A stretch of DNA of 38,102 bases from Streptomyces antimicrobicus (GCF_020532625.1 NZ_JAJAUY010000051.1:1-38102); one strand, 5' to 3'; positions 1-8,435 are shown, counted from the stretch's first letter. A program made the numbers and translations. Notes: generated by a model not told the origin, from the sequence alone.

Positions 1-2
1 CG

Positions 3-158
3 GTGGTGCGGCCCACGCCGGCCAAGGTCCCGGTGGCGCGGCCCGTGTACCGGGCGCCGTCGCGCAAGCCGGCCGAGCACCACATCTCGCCGGTCACCTT
101 CACGCTGCTCACCTCGGCCCCCGCGGTGCTCGCCATCGTCGCCCTGCGCCCGCGCTGA
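3..158 (+). CDS. C-terminal end of an unidentified protein (partial)
   Basis: An open frame enters from the left edge and stops with TGA at 156-158. The visible 51 residues are a basic, proline-rich stretch followed by a short hydrophobic segment (APAVLAIVALRP) that could be a terminal membrane helix. The start lies outside the window and I do not recognise the family. The spacer to the next gene contains three loose copies of CCGAGCRCCC (about 167-222), which is low-complexity sequence without an obvious role. Confidence 0.55.
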   Translation: MVRPTPAKVPVARPVYRAPSRKPAEHHISPVTFTLLTSAPAVLAIVALRPR

Positions 159-254
159 GCGACCGCGCCGAGCACCCGGGCCGAGCACCCACGCCGAGCG
201 CCCGCCCCACGCACCCCCTGACGCCGCACGAACCGAACCTTCTGGGAGTCCCCC

Positions 255-1025
255 GTGTCGGAATGGCTCGTCCTGACCCTCGCGATGCTCGCGGCGTGTG
301 CCGTCGTGCTGTCCATCGCGTTCTTCAACCACCGGCGGATCGGCGAGGACGACGATCCGAACGAGACCCCGGACGTCATCGAGTACATGACGATGATGAT
401 CGGCGTGATCTACGCGATCGTGCTGGGCCTGGCCATCGCGGGGGTCTGGGAGGCCCGCGGCGCCGCCCAGGAGTACGTACGCCAGGAGGCGCAGGCGCTG
501 CACGAGGTCAGCGTCCGCTCCGAGGTCTACCCGCCCGAGGTCCGGGCCCGGATCCGGGCGGACGTGGACGCGTACGTCACCCACGTGGTGCGCACGGAGT
601 GGAAGGTGATGGCCGAGCGGGGCGAGCTCACGGACGAGGGGGCGCGCCTGCTCGACAGGCTCCGCCGGGACGTGACCGACTACCAGCCGCAGACCGATCA
701 CGAGGGACAGGCCTACCAGCCGCTGGTGGACCAGGTCGCGGCGGTCGACGACGCGCGCAGCGCCCGGGCGGGGAGCGCCGGGGACACCATGCCGGGCGTG
801 GTGTGGTTCGGGCTGATCATCGGGGCGCTGGTCACCGTGGGGATGGTCTTCGCCCTGCAGATCCGGCGCTCGTTCCGGGAGATGCTGCTGGCGGGACTGT
901 TCAGCGCGCTCATCGCCTTCCTGCTGTTCCTGATCTGGGACTTCGACGCGCCGTTCGGCCGGGGCATCGCCGCCACGACCGAGCCGTTCCTGCAGCAGTT
1001 CGAGCAGGTGCTGGACCGGAACTGA
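255..1025 (+). CDS. DUF4239 (bestrophin-like domain) membrane protein
   Basis: A 256-residue membrane protein of unknown function. Hydrophobic segments lie at about residues 4-24 and 45-65. A soluble helical middle (about 70-170) carries the charged pattern EYVRQEAQALHEV. Two further membrane segments sit at about 180-202 and 210-228. This two-plus-two arrangement and the YVRQEAQAL region match the DUF4239 family, which is related by fold to bestrophin channels; no transport activity has been shown here. The GTG start at 255 is chosen because GGGAG lies at 244-248, six bases ahead. A strong hairpin terminator follows the stop, so it is probably transcribed alone or with the partial gene upstream. 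Confidence 0.8.
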   Translation: MSEWLVLTLAMLAACAVVLSIAFFNHRRIGEDDDPNETPDVIEYMTMMIGVIYAIVLGLAIAGVWEARGAAQEYVRQEAQALHEVSVRSEVYPPEVRARIRADVDAYVTHVVRTEWKVMAERGELTDEGARLLDRLRRDVTDYQPQTDHEGQAYQPLVDQVAAVDDARSARAGSAGDTMPGVVWFGLIIGALVTVGMVFALQIRRSFREMLLAGLFSALIAFLLFLIWDFDAPFGRGIAATTEPFLQQFEQVLDRN

Positions 1026-1045
1026 CGCGGCCGCCGAGGGCCGCA

Positions 1046-1074
1046 AACCGGGGACGGCCGCTCCGTCCCCGGTT
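1046..1074 (+). terminator. Rho-independent-like hairpin after the DUF4239 gene
   Basis: A perfect 12-bp stem (AACCGGGGACGG pairing with CCGTCCCCGGTT) around a 5-base loop starts 20 bases after the stop codon. There is no long T tract, which is usual for Streptomyces terminators. Confidence 0.8.
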
Positions 1075-1213
1075 CGGCCTACGCGTATGCCCCATTCGCC
1101 CGACTCTGATCGCGGGTGGGGGTCCGCGCGCCTAGCGTGGCGGCCATCGAGGTGCACGAACCTCCGCGCGGAAACCATTCCGCGGCTGCTCCTCGTGGAT
1201 TCGGAGACCAACC

Positions 1214-1879
1214 ATGGGTGCGATACGTACCTCAGTGACTGCCTTGCTCGGCGCCGGAGCCACGGGAGCTGTCCTCGTGCTCGGCGCCTTCGGCGCGTCC
1301 GCCGCCGGTGCTGGGTCCGGCCCGCGGCCGGCCGCTCCTGTGACCTCGTTCGCCTTCGCCGTCACCCCGTCGACGGTGGCACCCGGCGGCCAGGTGGTGC
1401 TCTCGGTGTCCGGCTGCAACGCCGCCTACGCCACCGTCTCCTCCGGGGTGTTCGACTCCGTGGCGATCCCACGCGGGGAGACCGTGCGGGTGACCGTCGA
1501 TCGCGACGCCCGGCGCGGAGCCCAGTATTCCGTCTCTTTCACGTGCAACGGCGAGACCGGCTCCACCGATCTGACCATCGCGGGCGGGGTCTCGACGCCC
1601 ACGACCAGTTCGACCGCCACCGCCCGGGACGGCCGTACGGTCACCGTCGCCCCGGCGGTGCCCCCAGCCCTCCCCCAGGCCGTCCCCTCCGTCGTCCCCA
1701 CCTTCGTCGCCCCCGCCGTCACCACGGGCACGACCGGCGCGGTACGCGGCGGCGTGGGCGGCAGTGTCGCCGGGATGAACCCGGTGGAACTGGGAGCCGG
1801 AGCCGCCCTGCTGCTCGTCGCGACGGCCGGGACGGCGTACGTGCTGCGCCGCCGCTCCGCCGCCGGCGGACGGCACTGA
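1214..1879 (+). CDS. Secreted Ig-like surface protein with C-terminal membrane anchor
   Basis: A 221-residue exported protein of unknown function. Residues 1-31 form a signal peptide ending in ASA-A. Residues 45-125 look like a small beta-sandwich with two cysteines (C68, C111) that could form a disulfide. Residues 126-178 are a Ser/Thr/Pro/Ala-rich stalk. Then come GGVGGSVAG (179-187), a hydrophobic helix (about 193-211) and the basic tail RRRSAAGGRH. This wall-anchor-like layout lacks an LPXTG motif. The facing gene at 1956-2453 encodes a smaller relative with the same end, and a class F sortase gene lies next door, so I infer a possible sortase substrate. ATG 1214 is preceded by GGAGA at 1203-1207. 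Confidence 0.75.
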   Translation: MGAIRTSVTALLGAGATGAVLVLGAFGASAAGAGSGPRPAAPVTSFAFAVTPSTVAPGGQVVLSVSGCNAAYATVSSGVFDSVAIPRGETVRVTVDRDARRGAQYSVSFTCNGETGSTDLTIAGGVSTPTTSSTATARDGRTVTVAPAVPPALPQAVPSVVPTFVAPAVTTGTTGAVRGGVGGSVAGMNPVELGAGAALLLVATAGTAYVLRRRSAAGGRH

Positions 1880-1889
1880 ACGCCACCCG

Positions 1890-1919
1890 CGCCCCGGGTC
1901 CTGGTGGGGACCCGGGGCG
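1890..1919. terminator. Bidirectional terminator between convergent surface-protein genes
   Basis: A perfect 12-bp stem (CGCCCCGGGTCC with GGACCCGGGGCG) around a 6-base loop lies between the two facing stop codons. It is symmetrical enough to serve both genes. Confidence 0.8.
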
Positions 1920-1955
1920 TTCGGCTGGGGAGGGTGACCGGGGAGGTCCGTCCGG

Positions 1956-2453
1956 TCAGACCCGCCCGCGAGCCGCGCGGTGACGGCGCTTGAGGTGGAT
2001 GCCGGCGCCCAGGGCCGCCACCCCGATGAGGCCCGCCCCGATGGCGGTCTCCGCGGTGGACGGGCCGAGGGAGCCGCCGAGACCACCCTGGGCGCCGTTG
2101 CCGCTCAGGATCTGGAACTTGTGGGTCCCGATCAGGCTGCTGTCGTTGCACTGCACCTGGAGCGTGTGGATGCCCGGCGCCGCGTGGTTGTAGATGCGCA
2201 CGGTGGCGTAGTTGGTGGAGCCGGGTGACAGCAGGGTCGGATCGAAGTTCCCGTGCGACCTGACCGTGCCGCCCCGACCGCAGCCGTTGGCGCTGACCTG
2301 CATGGTGGAGCCCTGGTGCACGCGGAACGGGTTCACGGCGATGTTCGTGGGCCCGCCGCCACCCCCCGAGGGATTCGCGGTGGCGAAGGACGCACCGAGA
2401 CCGACGGCGAGAGCGGCCGCCGCGGTCACGGAGAAGGCGCGAAAGGCACGCAT
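1956..2453 (-). CDS. Small secreted Ig-like surface protein with C-terminal membrane anchor
   Basis: A 165-residue exported protein of unknown function. Residues 1-26 are a signal peptide ending near ATA-N. Residues 35-117 resemble an Ig-like fold with two cysteines (C58, C102). GGLGGSLG (123-130) precedes a hydrophobic helix (about 135-153) and the tail KRRHRAARGRV. It mirrors the convergent neighbour in domain order, cysteine pair and GGxGGS-helix-RR ending. The frame extends further upstream, but ATG at 2453 is chosen because GGAGG lies seven bases ahead and the signal peptide begins there. The divergent class F sortase gene suggests, without proving, a shared surface-anchoring role. Confidence 0.75.
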   Translation of the reverse strand: MRAFRAFSVTAAAALAVGLGASFATANPSGGGGGPTNIAVNPFRVHQGSTMQVSANGCGRGGTVRSHGNFDPTLLSPGSTNYATVRIYNHAAPGIHTLQVQCNDSSLIGTHKFQILSGNGAQGGLGGSLGPSTAETAIGAGLIGVAALGAGIHLKRRHRAARGRV

Positions 2454-2830
2454 GGTGGAACCTCCAGCGGAAAGCGCCCCGGAGCGGTGGCCCGGGATGA
2501 TCGACGAGAACGCCTCCCACGAGAAACCCTCACGGCAGCCCGCAACCAGCGCATTTCCGCCTTTGGCCCGCCCGGTTGAGCGACACGCCGAAGATCGACC
2601 GGCTCCGCTGACGGATCCGCAGGTCACGACCCGTCAGGCATTCATGTGACGAATACCTGGATGGGCGCACCCCGTCCGGCGGCACCCCGGGCCCCGGCGG
2701 CGGGCGCACCACCCGTTCGACGCTCCCGCCTCGCCGTCCCCCGCGACCGGACTTAGCGTGCGGGAAGAAGGGCGTAAAGGGGGGGGACAGCAACGCGGGT
2801 CGGGACCCCCGCGTCGGGAAGGGACGACTG
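2454..2830. other. Divergent promoter region between surface protein and sortase genes
   Basis: 377 bases without a convincing gene. Open frames here lack both a ribosome binding site and typical codon bias. It must contain the start signals of the leftward surface-protein gene and the rightward sortase gene, but I cannot point to a clear -35/-10 pair. Purine-rich sequence GGGAAGAAGGGCGTAAAGG sits at about 2761-2779. Confidence 0.5.
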
Positions 2831-3493
2831 ATGCTGCGCGAGGACGAGACGGGGAAGTCACGCAGGCGCTCACCATGGGGCGTACTCGCCCTGGTCATGC
2901 TCTCCGGTCTCGCCATGATCCGTAACGGGACGGGCATGAGCGGGCCACCCCAGCCGACCGCGGCCGCCCGGGTCGAGGTGCGGGCCGACCAGCTGCCGGC
3001 GAACCCGCCGCAGCCCCCGCCGGACCTGGAGGTGCTGGACCACTCGTCGGTGCAGCGCATCCGGATCCCGACGATCCACGTGGACGCGCCCGTGATGACG
3101 GTCGGCCTGGACCAGCAGGGCTGGATCGACGCGCCGCCGCCGCAGGACCCCAATCTGGCCGGCTGGTACCTCAACGGCATCTCGCCGGGCCAGCGCGGCT
3201 CGGCCGTCATCGTGGGGCACGTGGACAACGCGCAGGGACCGGCGGTCTTCTACGGGCTGGGCTCGCTCCGCAAGGGCCAGCGCATCGAGGTGGAGCGCTA
3301 CGACGGGCGCACGGCGGTGTTCGAGGTGTACGGGGTGGAGGTGTTCTCCAAGGACGCCTTCCCCGGAGCCCGGGTGTACGGGGACACCGGGCATCCCGAG
3401 CTCCGGGTGATCACCTGCGGCGGCGGCTACTCGAAGGCGAAGGGGTACGACGGCAACGTGGTCGTCTTCGCGCGCATGGTGGCGACCCGCTGA
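2831..3493 (+). CDS. Class F sortase
   Basis: A 220-residue membrane-anchored transpeptidase expected to cleave surface proteins at a sorting signal and attach them to the cell wall. A basic N-terminus and a hydrophobic segment (about 16-30) form an uncleaved anchor, followed by a proline-rich linker (40-67) and the sortase barrel (about 73-218). The catalytic His is in VGHVDN (H130) and the Cys in VITCGGG (C196). I do not see an Arg in the 15 residues after the Cys; the nearest basic residues are K202, K204 and R215. Length and the TCGG motif fit class F, the actinobacterial class with poorly known substrates. ATG 2831 follows the purine-rich GGGAAGGGACG. Two candidate substrates lie immediately to the left. 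Confidence 0.88.
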   Translation: MLREDETGKSRRRSPWGVLALVMLSGLAMIRNGTGMSGPPQPTAAARVEVRADQLPANPPQPPPDLEVLDHSSVQRIRIPTIHVDAPVMTVGLDQQGWIDAPPPQDPNLAGWYLNGISPGQRGSAVIVGHVDNAQGPAVFYGLGSLRKGQRIEVERYDGRTAVFEVYGVEVFSKDAFPGARVYGDTGHPELRVITCGGGYSKAKGYDGNVVVFARMVATR

Positions 3494-3588
3494 GGGCTCC
3501 CGCGACCCGCCGAGGCTCCGCAATCCCCATGGGGGCTCCAGCGACCGGCTGAGGACTCCCCGCGACCCGCCGATCCCCGCGACCGGCG
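3482..3588. repeat. Degenerate tandem repeats after the sortase gene
   Basis: About five imperfect copies of GCGACCSGCYGAGGVCTCC occur (3482-3500, 3502-3519, 3541-3559, partial at 3562-3576 and 3579-3588). The first copy includes the sortase stop codon. CCCCATGGGG lies between copies two and three. Probably replication-slippage DNA. Confidence 0.6.
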
Positions 3589-3598
3589 TCGCACCCCG

Positions 3599-3623
3599 GC
3601 CCGCCCCCGACCCGCGGGCGGGC
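3599..3623. terminator. Terminator between convergent sortase and deacetylase genes
   Basis: GCCCGCCC pairs with GGGCGGGC around a 9-base loop, just before the stop codon of the leftward deacetylase gene. An 8-bp all-GC stem could stop transcription from both sides. Confidence 0.5.
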
Positions 3624-3631
3624 GGGGGGCC

Positions 3632-4585
3632 TCAGGCGGCCGGCAGGTGCGCGGGGGACGGCAGGGTCAGCCGGTAGCCGCGGTCGAGCAGCTGGGGAAG
3701 GTAGGCGCGCAGCGCCTGCACGCTCTGCGCCCGGTTGCCGCCCGCGTCGTGGTTGAGCACGATCACGCCGGGGGCCGCGCCGCGCAGGACCCGCGAGACG
3801 ATGGTGGTCGTGCCCGGTTCCTTCCAGTCGAGGGTGTCGACGGTCCAGGCCAGCGGCTCCATGCCCAGCTCGGCGCCGATCTCGAACGCGGCCCGGTTCC
3901 AGGCGCCGTAGGGTGCGCGGAACCACCTGGGCGCCTCGCCGACGGCCTGCTGCACGACGTCGCTGGTCCGGACGATCTCGTCGGCGAGCGCCGGCCGGGA
4001 CAGCCTGGGGATGAGGGGGTGGCTCCAGGTGTGGTTGCCGATGGCGTGGCCCTCCGCGCTGATCCGGCGGACCAGGTCGCGGTGCTCGGTGGCCATCTCG
4101 CCGCAGACGAAGAACATCGCCCGCACCTGGTAGCGGGCGAGGGTGTCGAGGATGCCGGGGGTGTAGCGGGGGTCGGGCCCGTCGTCGAAGGTGAGCACCA
4201 TGGGGCTGCCGCTGCCCGGGGTCAGGGGAAGTTCCAGGACGGGCCGGGTCCGCGGCGTCAGCGGGGCGTTCGGCGGGCGCCGCGCGGGGGCGTCGCCGGT
4301 CATCGGCTGGAGCCGGTACGCCGCCCCGGGCGCGCCCTGGGGCGGCTCCACGGCGGGGTGGCCGGGAGCCCCGGCCGCCCCGGCGGCGGTTCCCGCGCCG
4401 GTTCCCCCGCCTGGGGTGGCGCCGGGGGTGGAGGGGGTGGCGGGGTCCGTGGGGCCGAGCGCACCGGCCCGGCCGGGGTTGCCCTCACCTCCGGTGAGCA
4501 GGCCGGAGGCGGCGGCGATTCCGAGGAAGACGGCGGCACGCAGCAGCACGCGCCGCCCGACTGTCGGCTCGTCATTTTTCATCAT
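3632..4585 (-). CDS. Exported polysaccharide deacetylase (NodB domain, CE4 family)
   Basis: A 317-residue enzyme expected to remove N- or O-acetyl groups from a cell-wall or extracellular polysaccharide using a divalent metal. The N-terminus has a twin-arginine pattern (GRRVLLRA, 10-17) and a hydrophobic segment to about 30, suggesting Tat export. Residues 40-125 are a Pro/Gly/Ala-rich linker. The NodB domain (about 128-310) shows motif 1 TFDDGPD (D134, D135), the metal-binding H185 and H189 in HTWSHP, RAPYG, DTLDW, and the late catalytic His in VLNHDAG. Start: two ATG codons in tandem at 4585 with no clear ribosome binding site; a GATACG hexamer about 10 bases upstream suggests a very short leader or none. 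The exact substrate cannot be read from sequence. Confidence 0.9.
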   Translation of the reverse strand: MMKNDEPTVGRRVLLRAAVFLGIAAASGLLTGGEGNPGRAGALGPTDPATPSTPGATPGGGTGAGTAAGAAGAPGHPAVEPPQGAPGAAYRLQPMTGDAPARRPPNAPLTPRTRPVLELPLTPGSGSPMVLTFDDGPDPRYTPGILDTLARYQVRAMFFVCGEMATEHRDLVRRISAEGHAIGNHTWSHPLIPRLSRPALADEIVRTSDVVQQAVGEAPRWFRAPYGAWNRAAFEIGAELGMEPLAWTVDTLDWKEPGTTTIVSRVLRGAAPGVIVLNHDAGGNRAQSVQALRAYLPQLLDRGYRLTLPSPAHLPAA

Positions 4586-4714
4586 TACTACGTATCAACG
4601 AGATCGGCGCGGATGTCGAGAGGCGCGGTCACGTCGGGATCTCCTCACCCGACCGGCCCAGCCGTCCTCGGCGCGCACGGCGGGGTCCGCCGTGCCGGAC
4701 GGCACCATGGACCC

Positions 4715-5137
4715 ATGAGCGAACCCCTGCGCACCCGTGTCCTCGACGTCACCACCGGCACCGACGAGCGCGTCCACGACCTGACCGCCGCCTGCACCGC
4801 GTTCCTCGCGGAGGTCGCGCCGGGCCGGGACGGGCTGCTGAACGTCTTCGTCCCGCACGCCACGGCCGGCATCGCCCTGATCGAGACGGGCGCCGGCAGT
4901 GACGACGACCTGCTGGCGGCCCTGCGGACCCTGCTGCCCGCCGACGACCGCTGGCAGCACCGCCACGGCAGCCCGGGCCACGGCCGCGACCACGTCCTGC
5001 CGGCCGTCGTCCCCCCGCACGCCACCCTCCCCGTCGTCGGCGGGGAACTGGCCCTCGGCATGTGGCAGTCGGTCTGCCTGGTCGACACCAACGGCGACAA
5101 CCCGCACCGGCAGGTCCGGTTGAGCTTCCTGGGCTGA
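4715..5137 (+). CDS. YjbQ/UPF0047 family protein
   Basis: A 140-residue single-domain soluble protein. The family signature is present: FVPHATAGIALIE (45-57) and the histidine-rich HRHGSPGHGRDHV (82-94), then a closing strand with LGMWQSVCLVDTNG. Members are trimeric and some can make thiamine phosphate weakly when over-expressed, hence the database name secondary thiamine-phosphate synthase; the physiological role is unsettled. ATG 4715 is chosen because the next upstream ATG (4707) is out of frame. The ribosome binding site is poor. Its stop lies four bases from the stop of lysX on the other strand. Confidence 0.85.
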   Translation: MSEPLRTRVLDVTTGTDERVHDLTAACTAFLAEVAPGRDGLLNVFVPHATAGIALIETGAGSDDDLLAALRTLLPADDRWQHRHGSPGHGRDHVLPAVVPPHATLPVVGGELALGMWQSVCLVDTNGDNPHRQVRLSFLG

Positions 5138-5147
5138 CCCGTCAGCC
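5132..5147. other. Palindrome spanning two convergent stop codons
   Basis: GGCTGAC-CC-GTCAGCC contains the TGA of the YjbQ gene and the TGA of lysX on the opposite strand. The spacer between the genes is four bases, so a conventional terminator cannot fit there. Confidence 0.5.
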
Positions 5148-8100
5148 GCGGCGGACCAGCGGGAAGGGCAGGGTCTCGCGGATGGTGCGGCCCGTCAGGA
5201 ACATGACCAGGCGGTCCACGCCGATGCCCAGACCGCCCGTGGGCGGCATCGCGTACTCCAGGGCGTCCAGGAAGTCCTCGTCGAGTTCCATCGCCTCGGG
5301 GTCGCCGCCCGCCGCCAGCAGGGACTGCTCGGTCAGCCGGCGGCGCTGTTCGACCGGGTCGGTGAGTTCGGAGTACGCGGTGCCCAGTTCGGTGCCGAAG
5401 GCGACCAGGTCCCAGCGCTCGGCCAGCCGCGGGTCGTGGCGGTGCTGGCGGGTGAGCGGCGAGACGTCGGTGGGGAAGTCCTTGTAGAAGGTGGGCAGCA
5501 GGGTGCGTTCCTCCACCAGCCGCTCGTACATCTCCAGCACCACGTCGCCCCGGGTGTCGTCGGGGGTGTGCGGGACCCCGGCGCGGTCGCAGAGCCGGCG
5601 CAGGACGTGCTCGTCGGTGTCGGCGTCGACCTCCTCGCCGAGGGCCTCGCTGACGGCGCCGTAGAGGGTCTTGACCGGCCACGGCCCGGAGATGTCGTGC
5701 TCGACGAGGCGCCCGTCGGGCCCGGCCTTGCGGGCCACGGGGGAGCCGAAGGCGGCCGTGGCGGCGCCCTGGATCAGCTCGCGGGTCAGGTCCAGCATCA
5801 CGTCGTAGTCCGCGAAGGCCTGGTAGGCCTCCAGCATGGTGAACTCGGGGTTGTGCTTGTAGGAGACGCCCTCGTTGCGGAAGGTACGGCCCATCTCGAA
5901 GACCTTCTCCATACCGCCGACGCACAGCCGCTTGAGGTACAGCTCGGGGGCGATGCGCAGGTAGAGGTCGAGGTCGTAGGCGTTGATGTGGGTGCGGAAG
6001 GGCCGGGCGTTGGCCCCGCCGTGGATCTGCTGGAGCATCGGGGTCTCGACCTCCAGGAAGCCGCGGTCCAGCAGCCCCTGGCGCAGCGCCTGCACGGCGG
6101 TGGAGCGGGCCCGGACCACCTCGCGGGCCTCGGGGCTGGCGACCAGGTCGAGGTAGCGGCGGCGGACCCGGGCCTCGGGGTCGGCCAGGCCCTTGCGCTT
6201 GTCGGGCAGCGGGCGCAGGCACTTGCCGGTGAGCTGCCAGTCGCGGACCACGACGGACAGCTCGCCGCTCTTGGCGGCGCCGACCTCGCCGGTCGCCACC
6301 ACGTGGTCGCCGAAGTCGACCTGGGCGGTGAACGCGTCCAGGGCCGCCCCCGACTCCTCCCGGGTGAACATCAGCTGGAGGTCGCCGGACCAGTCGCGCA
6401 GCAGCGCGAACACCACCCCGCCGAGGTCGCGGACGACCATCACCCGGCCTGCGACGGTGACCTCCTCCCCGGTGCGGCTGCCCCCGGCGAGCCCGGGGTG
6501 GGCCGCGCGCAGCGCGGCGAGCGTGTGGGTGCGCTGCCGGATGCCCACCGGGTACGGGTCGGTGCCGGCGGCGACGAGCCGGTCCAGCTTGCGGTGGCGG
6601 ACCCGGACCTGCTCGGGCAGCCGCTCGGCCGCCGGGGCCTCCTCCCCCACGGCCTCCAGGCCGAGGTCGGCGATGGCCGGCAGGCCCTCGGTGGTGGCGG
6701 GGGAGGAGATGCCCCGGGGGCGGCCGTTGCCCCAGAGCTTGCGCAGGCTCGGCACGGACACGAAACCCTCGGCGACACCGGAGGCGAGACTCACCCGGGC
6801 GAGTGAACCGGCGTCCTGGTAGCAGAGGAAGCGGGGGTACCACTCGGGCCCGTACTTGACGTTCGAGCGGTACAGGGCCTCCAGCTGCCACCAGCGGGAG
6901 AAGAACAGCAGCAGCCTGCGCCACAGCTTCAGCACGGGTCCGGCGCCGATCCGGCCGCCCTCCTCGAAGGCGGACCGGAACACCGCGAAGTTGAGGGAGA
7001 TCCGGCGCACGCCCAGCTTGGGGGAGGCGGCGCAGAGCTCGGCGACCATGAACTCCATGACGCCGTTGGGGGCGCCGCGGTCGCGGCGCATCAGGTCCAG
7101 GGAGATGCCGTCCTTGCCCCAGGGGACGAAGGACAGCAGGGCGATGAGCTCGCCGTGGGCGTCGAAGGCCTCGACGAGGAGGCAGTCGCCGTCGGCGGGG
7201 TCGCCGAGGCGGTCCAGCGCCATGGAGAAGCCGCGCTCGGTCTCGGTGTCGCGCCACCGGTCCGCCCGGTCGACGATGCGTTCCATCTCCTGCGCGGTGA
7301 GCGCGGCGTGGCGGCGGATCCGGGCGGTGCAGCCGGCTCGTCTCACCCGGTTGACGGCCTGCCGGGTCACGCGCATGTCGCGGCCGTCGAGGTCGAAGTG
7401 GGCCACGTGCACGATCGCCTCGTCGCCGAGCTGCAGGGCGCTCAGGCCGGAGCGGGCGTAGGCCCGGGCGCCTTCCTCGGAGGCGCCCATGACGGCGGGC
7501 TGCCAGCCGTACCGGCGGGCCACCCGCAGCCAGGCGTCGATGGCGGCGGACCAGGCACCGGGATCGCCGACCGGGTCGCCGCTCGCCAGGCACACCCCGA
7601 CCTCGACGCGGTAGGTGACGGCCGCCTTGCCGCTGGGGGCGAAGACCACGGCCTTGTCGCGGCGGGTGGCGAAGTAGCCGAGGGAGTCGCCCCGGCCGTA
7701 CGCGCCGAGCAGGGCCCGGATCCGCGGCTCCTCGTCGCCGTGCAGGGCGGCGTGCATCCGCTGGGAGCGGAAGAGGGTGGCGGCGGCGTTCAGCAGGGCG
7801 AGGGCGCCGAACAGACCGAGCAGGAAGTACAGGGGCCGGGGCGGGCGGCCGTCGAACTGGCGGGCGGAGAAGAGACCGCCGAAGACCTGCTTGGCGGCCC
7901 AGTCCAGCCACTGCCCCCGCGGCAGGGAGCCGGGGAACAGCGCGACCAGCCCCCAGCCCAGCAGGACGGCGGCGAGCAGCCCGAGTCCGAGGACGAGCAG
8001 GGCGCGCCACAGCGCGCCCGGGCGGGAGTCGGCGTAGAACTCCTTGCGGGCGGCGACGAGGATGCCCAGGGCGGCCAGCGCCAGGACCATCGAGGGGCCG

Positions 8101-8435
8101 CCGATCCAGAACTCGCCGTCGGCCATGAGCAGCAGATCGACGAGGATCAGCAGGGCCAGATAGGTGACGACGATCCACCAGGCGATCTTCTTGCGGATGC
8201 CGAGGGCGGCGGCGAGCAGGAAGAGGAAGACCGCGTAGGCGAGGTTGGCGCTGACCGGGACCACGAAGATGTCGAGGAACCGCACGACGGGGCCCAGCAA
8301 CCGGCGCAGGGTGGGGGAGAGCGCCAGCAGGGCGCACAGCAGGCCGAGCGCTCCGAAGAACGCTCCGAATGCGTCGGGCACCCGGTTCAGGAAGCGGTTC
8401 CGGGTGCCGTGGGGCTCCACGGCGGTCACACTCAT
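5142..8435 (-). CDS. lysX: Fused lysylphosphatidylglycerol synthase / lysine--tRNA ligase
   Basis: A 1097-residue fusion. The N-terminal part has six membrane segments (about 22-40, 64-80, 84-104, 114-129, 141-168, 200-222). A DUF2156-type aminoacyl transferase domain (about 235-560) moves lysine from lysyl-tRNA to phosphatidylglycerol, reducing the negative charge of the membrane. From about residue 597 a complete class II lysyl-tRNA synthetase follows: OB-fold, motif 1 around GFLEVETPML, motif 2 around FRNEGVSYKHNPEFT, and motif 3 GLGIGVDRLVMF. In mycobacteria this arrangement gives resistance to cationic peptides. ATG 8435 is chosen over upstream in-frame codons because the preceding TACAGT box is seven bases away and no Shine-Dalgarno is seen, pointing to a leaderless transcript. 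A separate housekeeping lysS is expected elsewhere. Confidence 0.93.
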   Translation of the reverse strand: MSVTAVEPHGTRNRFLNRVPDAFGAFFGALGLLCALLALSPTLRRLLGPVVRFLDIFVVPVSANLAYAVFLFLLAAALGIRKKIAWWIVVTYLALLILVDLLLMADGEFWIGGPSMVLALAALGILVAARKEFYADSRPGALWRALLVLGLGLLAAVLLGWGLVALFPGSLPRGQWLDWAAKQVFGGLFSARQFDGRPPRPLYFLLGLFGALALLNAAATLFRSQRMHAALHGDEEPRIRALLGAYGRGDSLGYFATRRDKAVVFAPSGKAAVTYRVEVGVCLASGDPVGDPGAWSAAIDAWLRVARRYGWQPAVMGASEEGARAYARSGLSALQLGDEAIVHVAHFDLDGRDMRVTRQAVNRVRRAGCTARIRRHAALTAQEMERIVDRADRWRDTETERGFSMALDRLGDPADGDCLLVEAFDAHGELIALLSFVPWGKDGISLDLMRRDRGAPNGVMEFMVAELCAASPKLGVRRISLNFAVFRSAFEEGGRIGAGPVLKLWRRLLLFFSRWWQLEALYRSNVKYGPEWYPRFLCYQDAGSLARVSLASGVAEGFVSVPSLRKLWGNGRPRGISSPATTEGLPAIADLGLEAVGEEAPAAERLPEQVRVRHRKLDRLVAAGTDPYPVGIRQRTHTLAALRAAHPGLAGGSRTGEEVTVAGRVMVVRDLGGVVFALLRDWSGDLQLMFTREESGAALDAFTAQVDFGDHVVATGEVGAAKSGELSVVVRDWQLTGKCLRPLPDKRKGLADPEARVRRRYLDLVASPEAREVVRARSTAVQALRQGLLDRGFLEVETPMLQQIHGGANARPFRTHINAYDLDLYLRIAPELYLKRLCVGGMEKVFEMGRTFRNEGVSYKHNPEFTMLEAYQAFADYDVMLDLTRELIQGAATAAFGSPVARKAGPDGRLVEHDISGPWPVKTLYGAVSEALGEEVDADTDEHVLRRLCDRAGVPHTPDDTRGDVVLEMYERLVEERTLLPTFYKDFPTDVSPLTRQHRHDPRLAERWDLVAFGTELGTAYSELTDPVEQRRRLTEQSLLAAGGDPEAMELDEDFLDALEYAMPPTGGLGIGVDRLVMFLTGRTIRETLPFPLVRRG

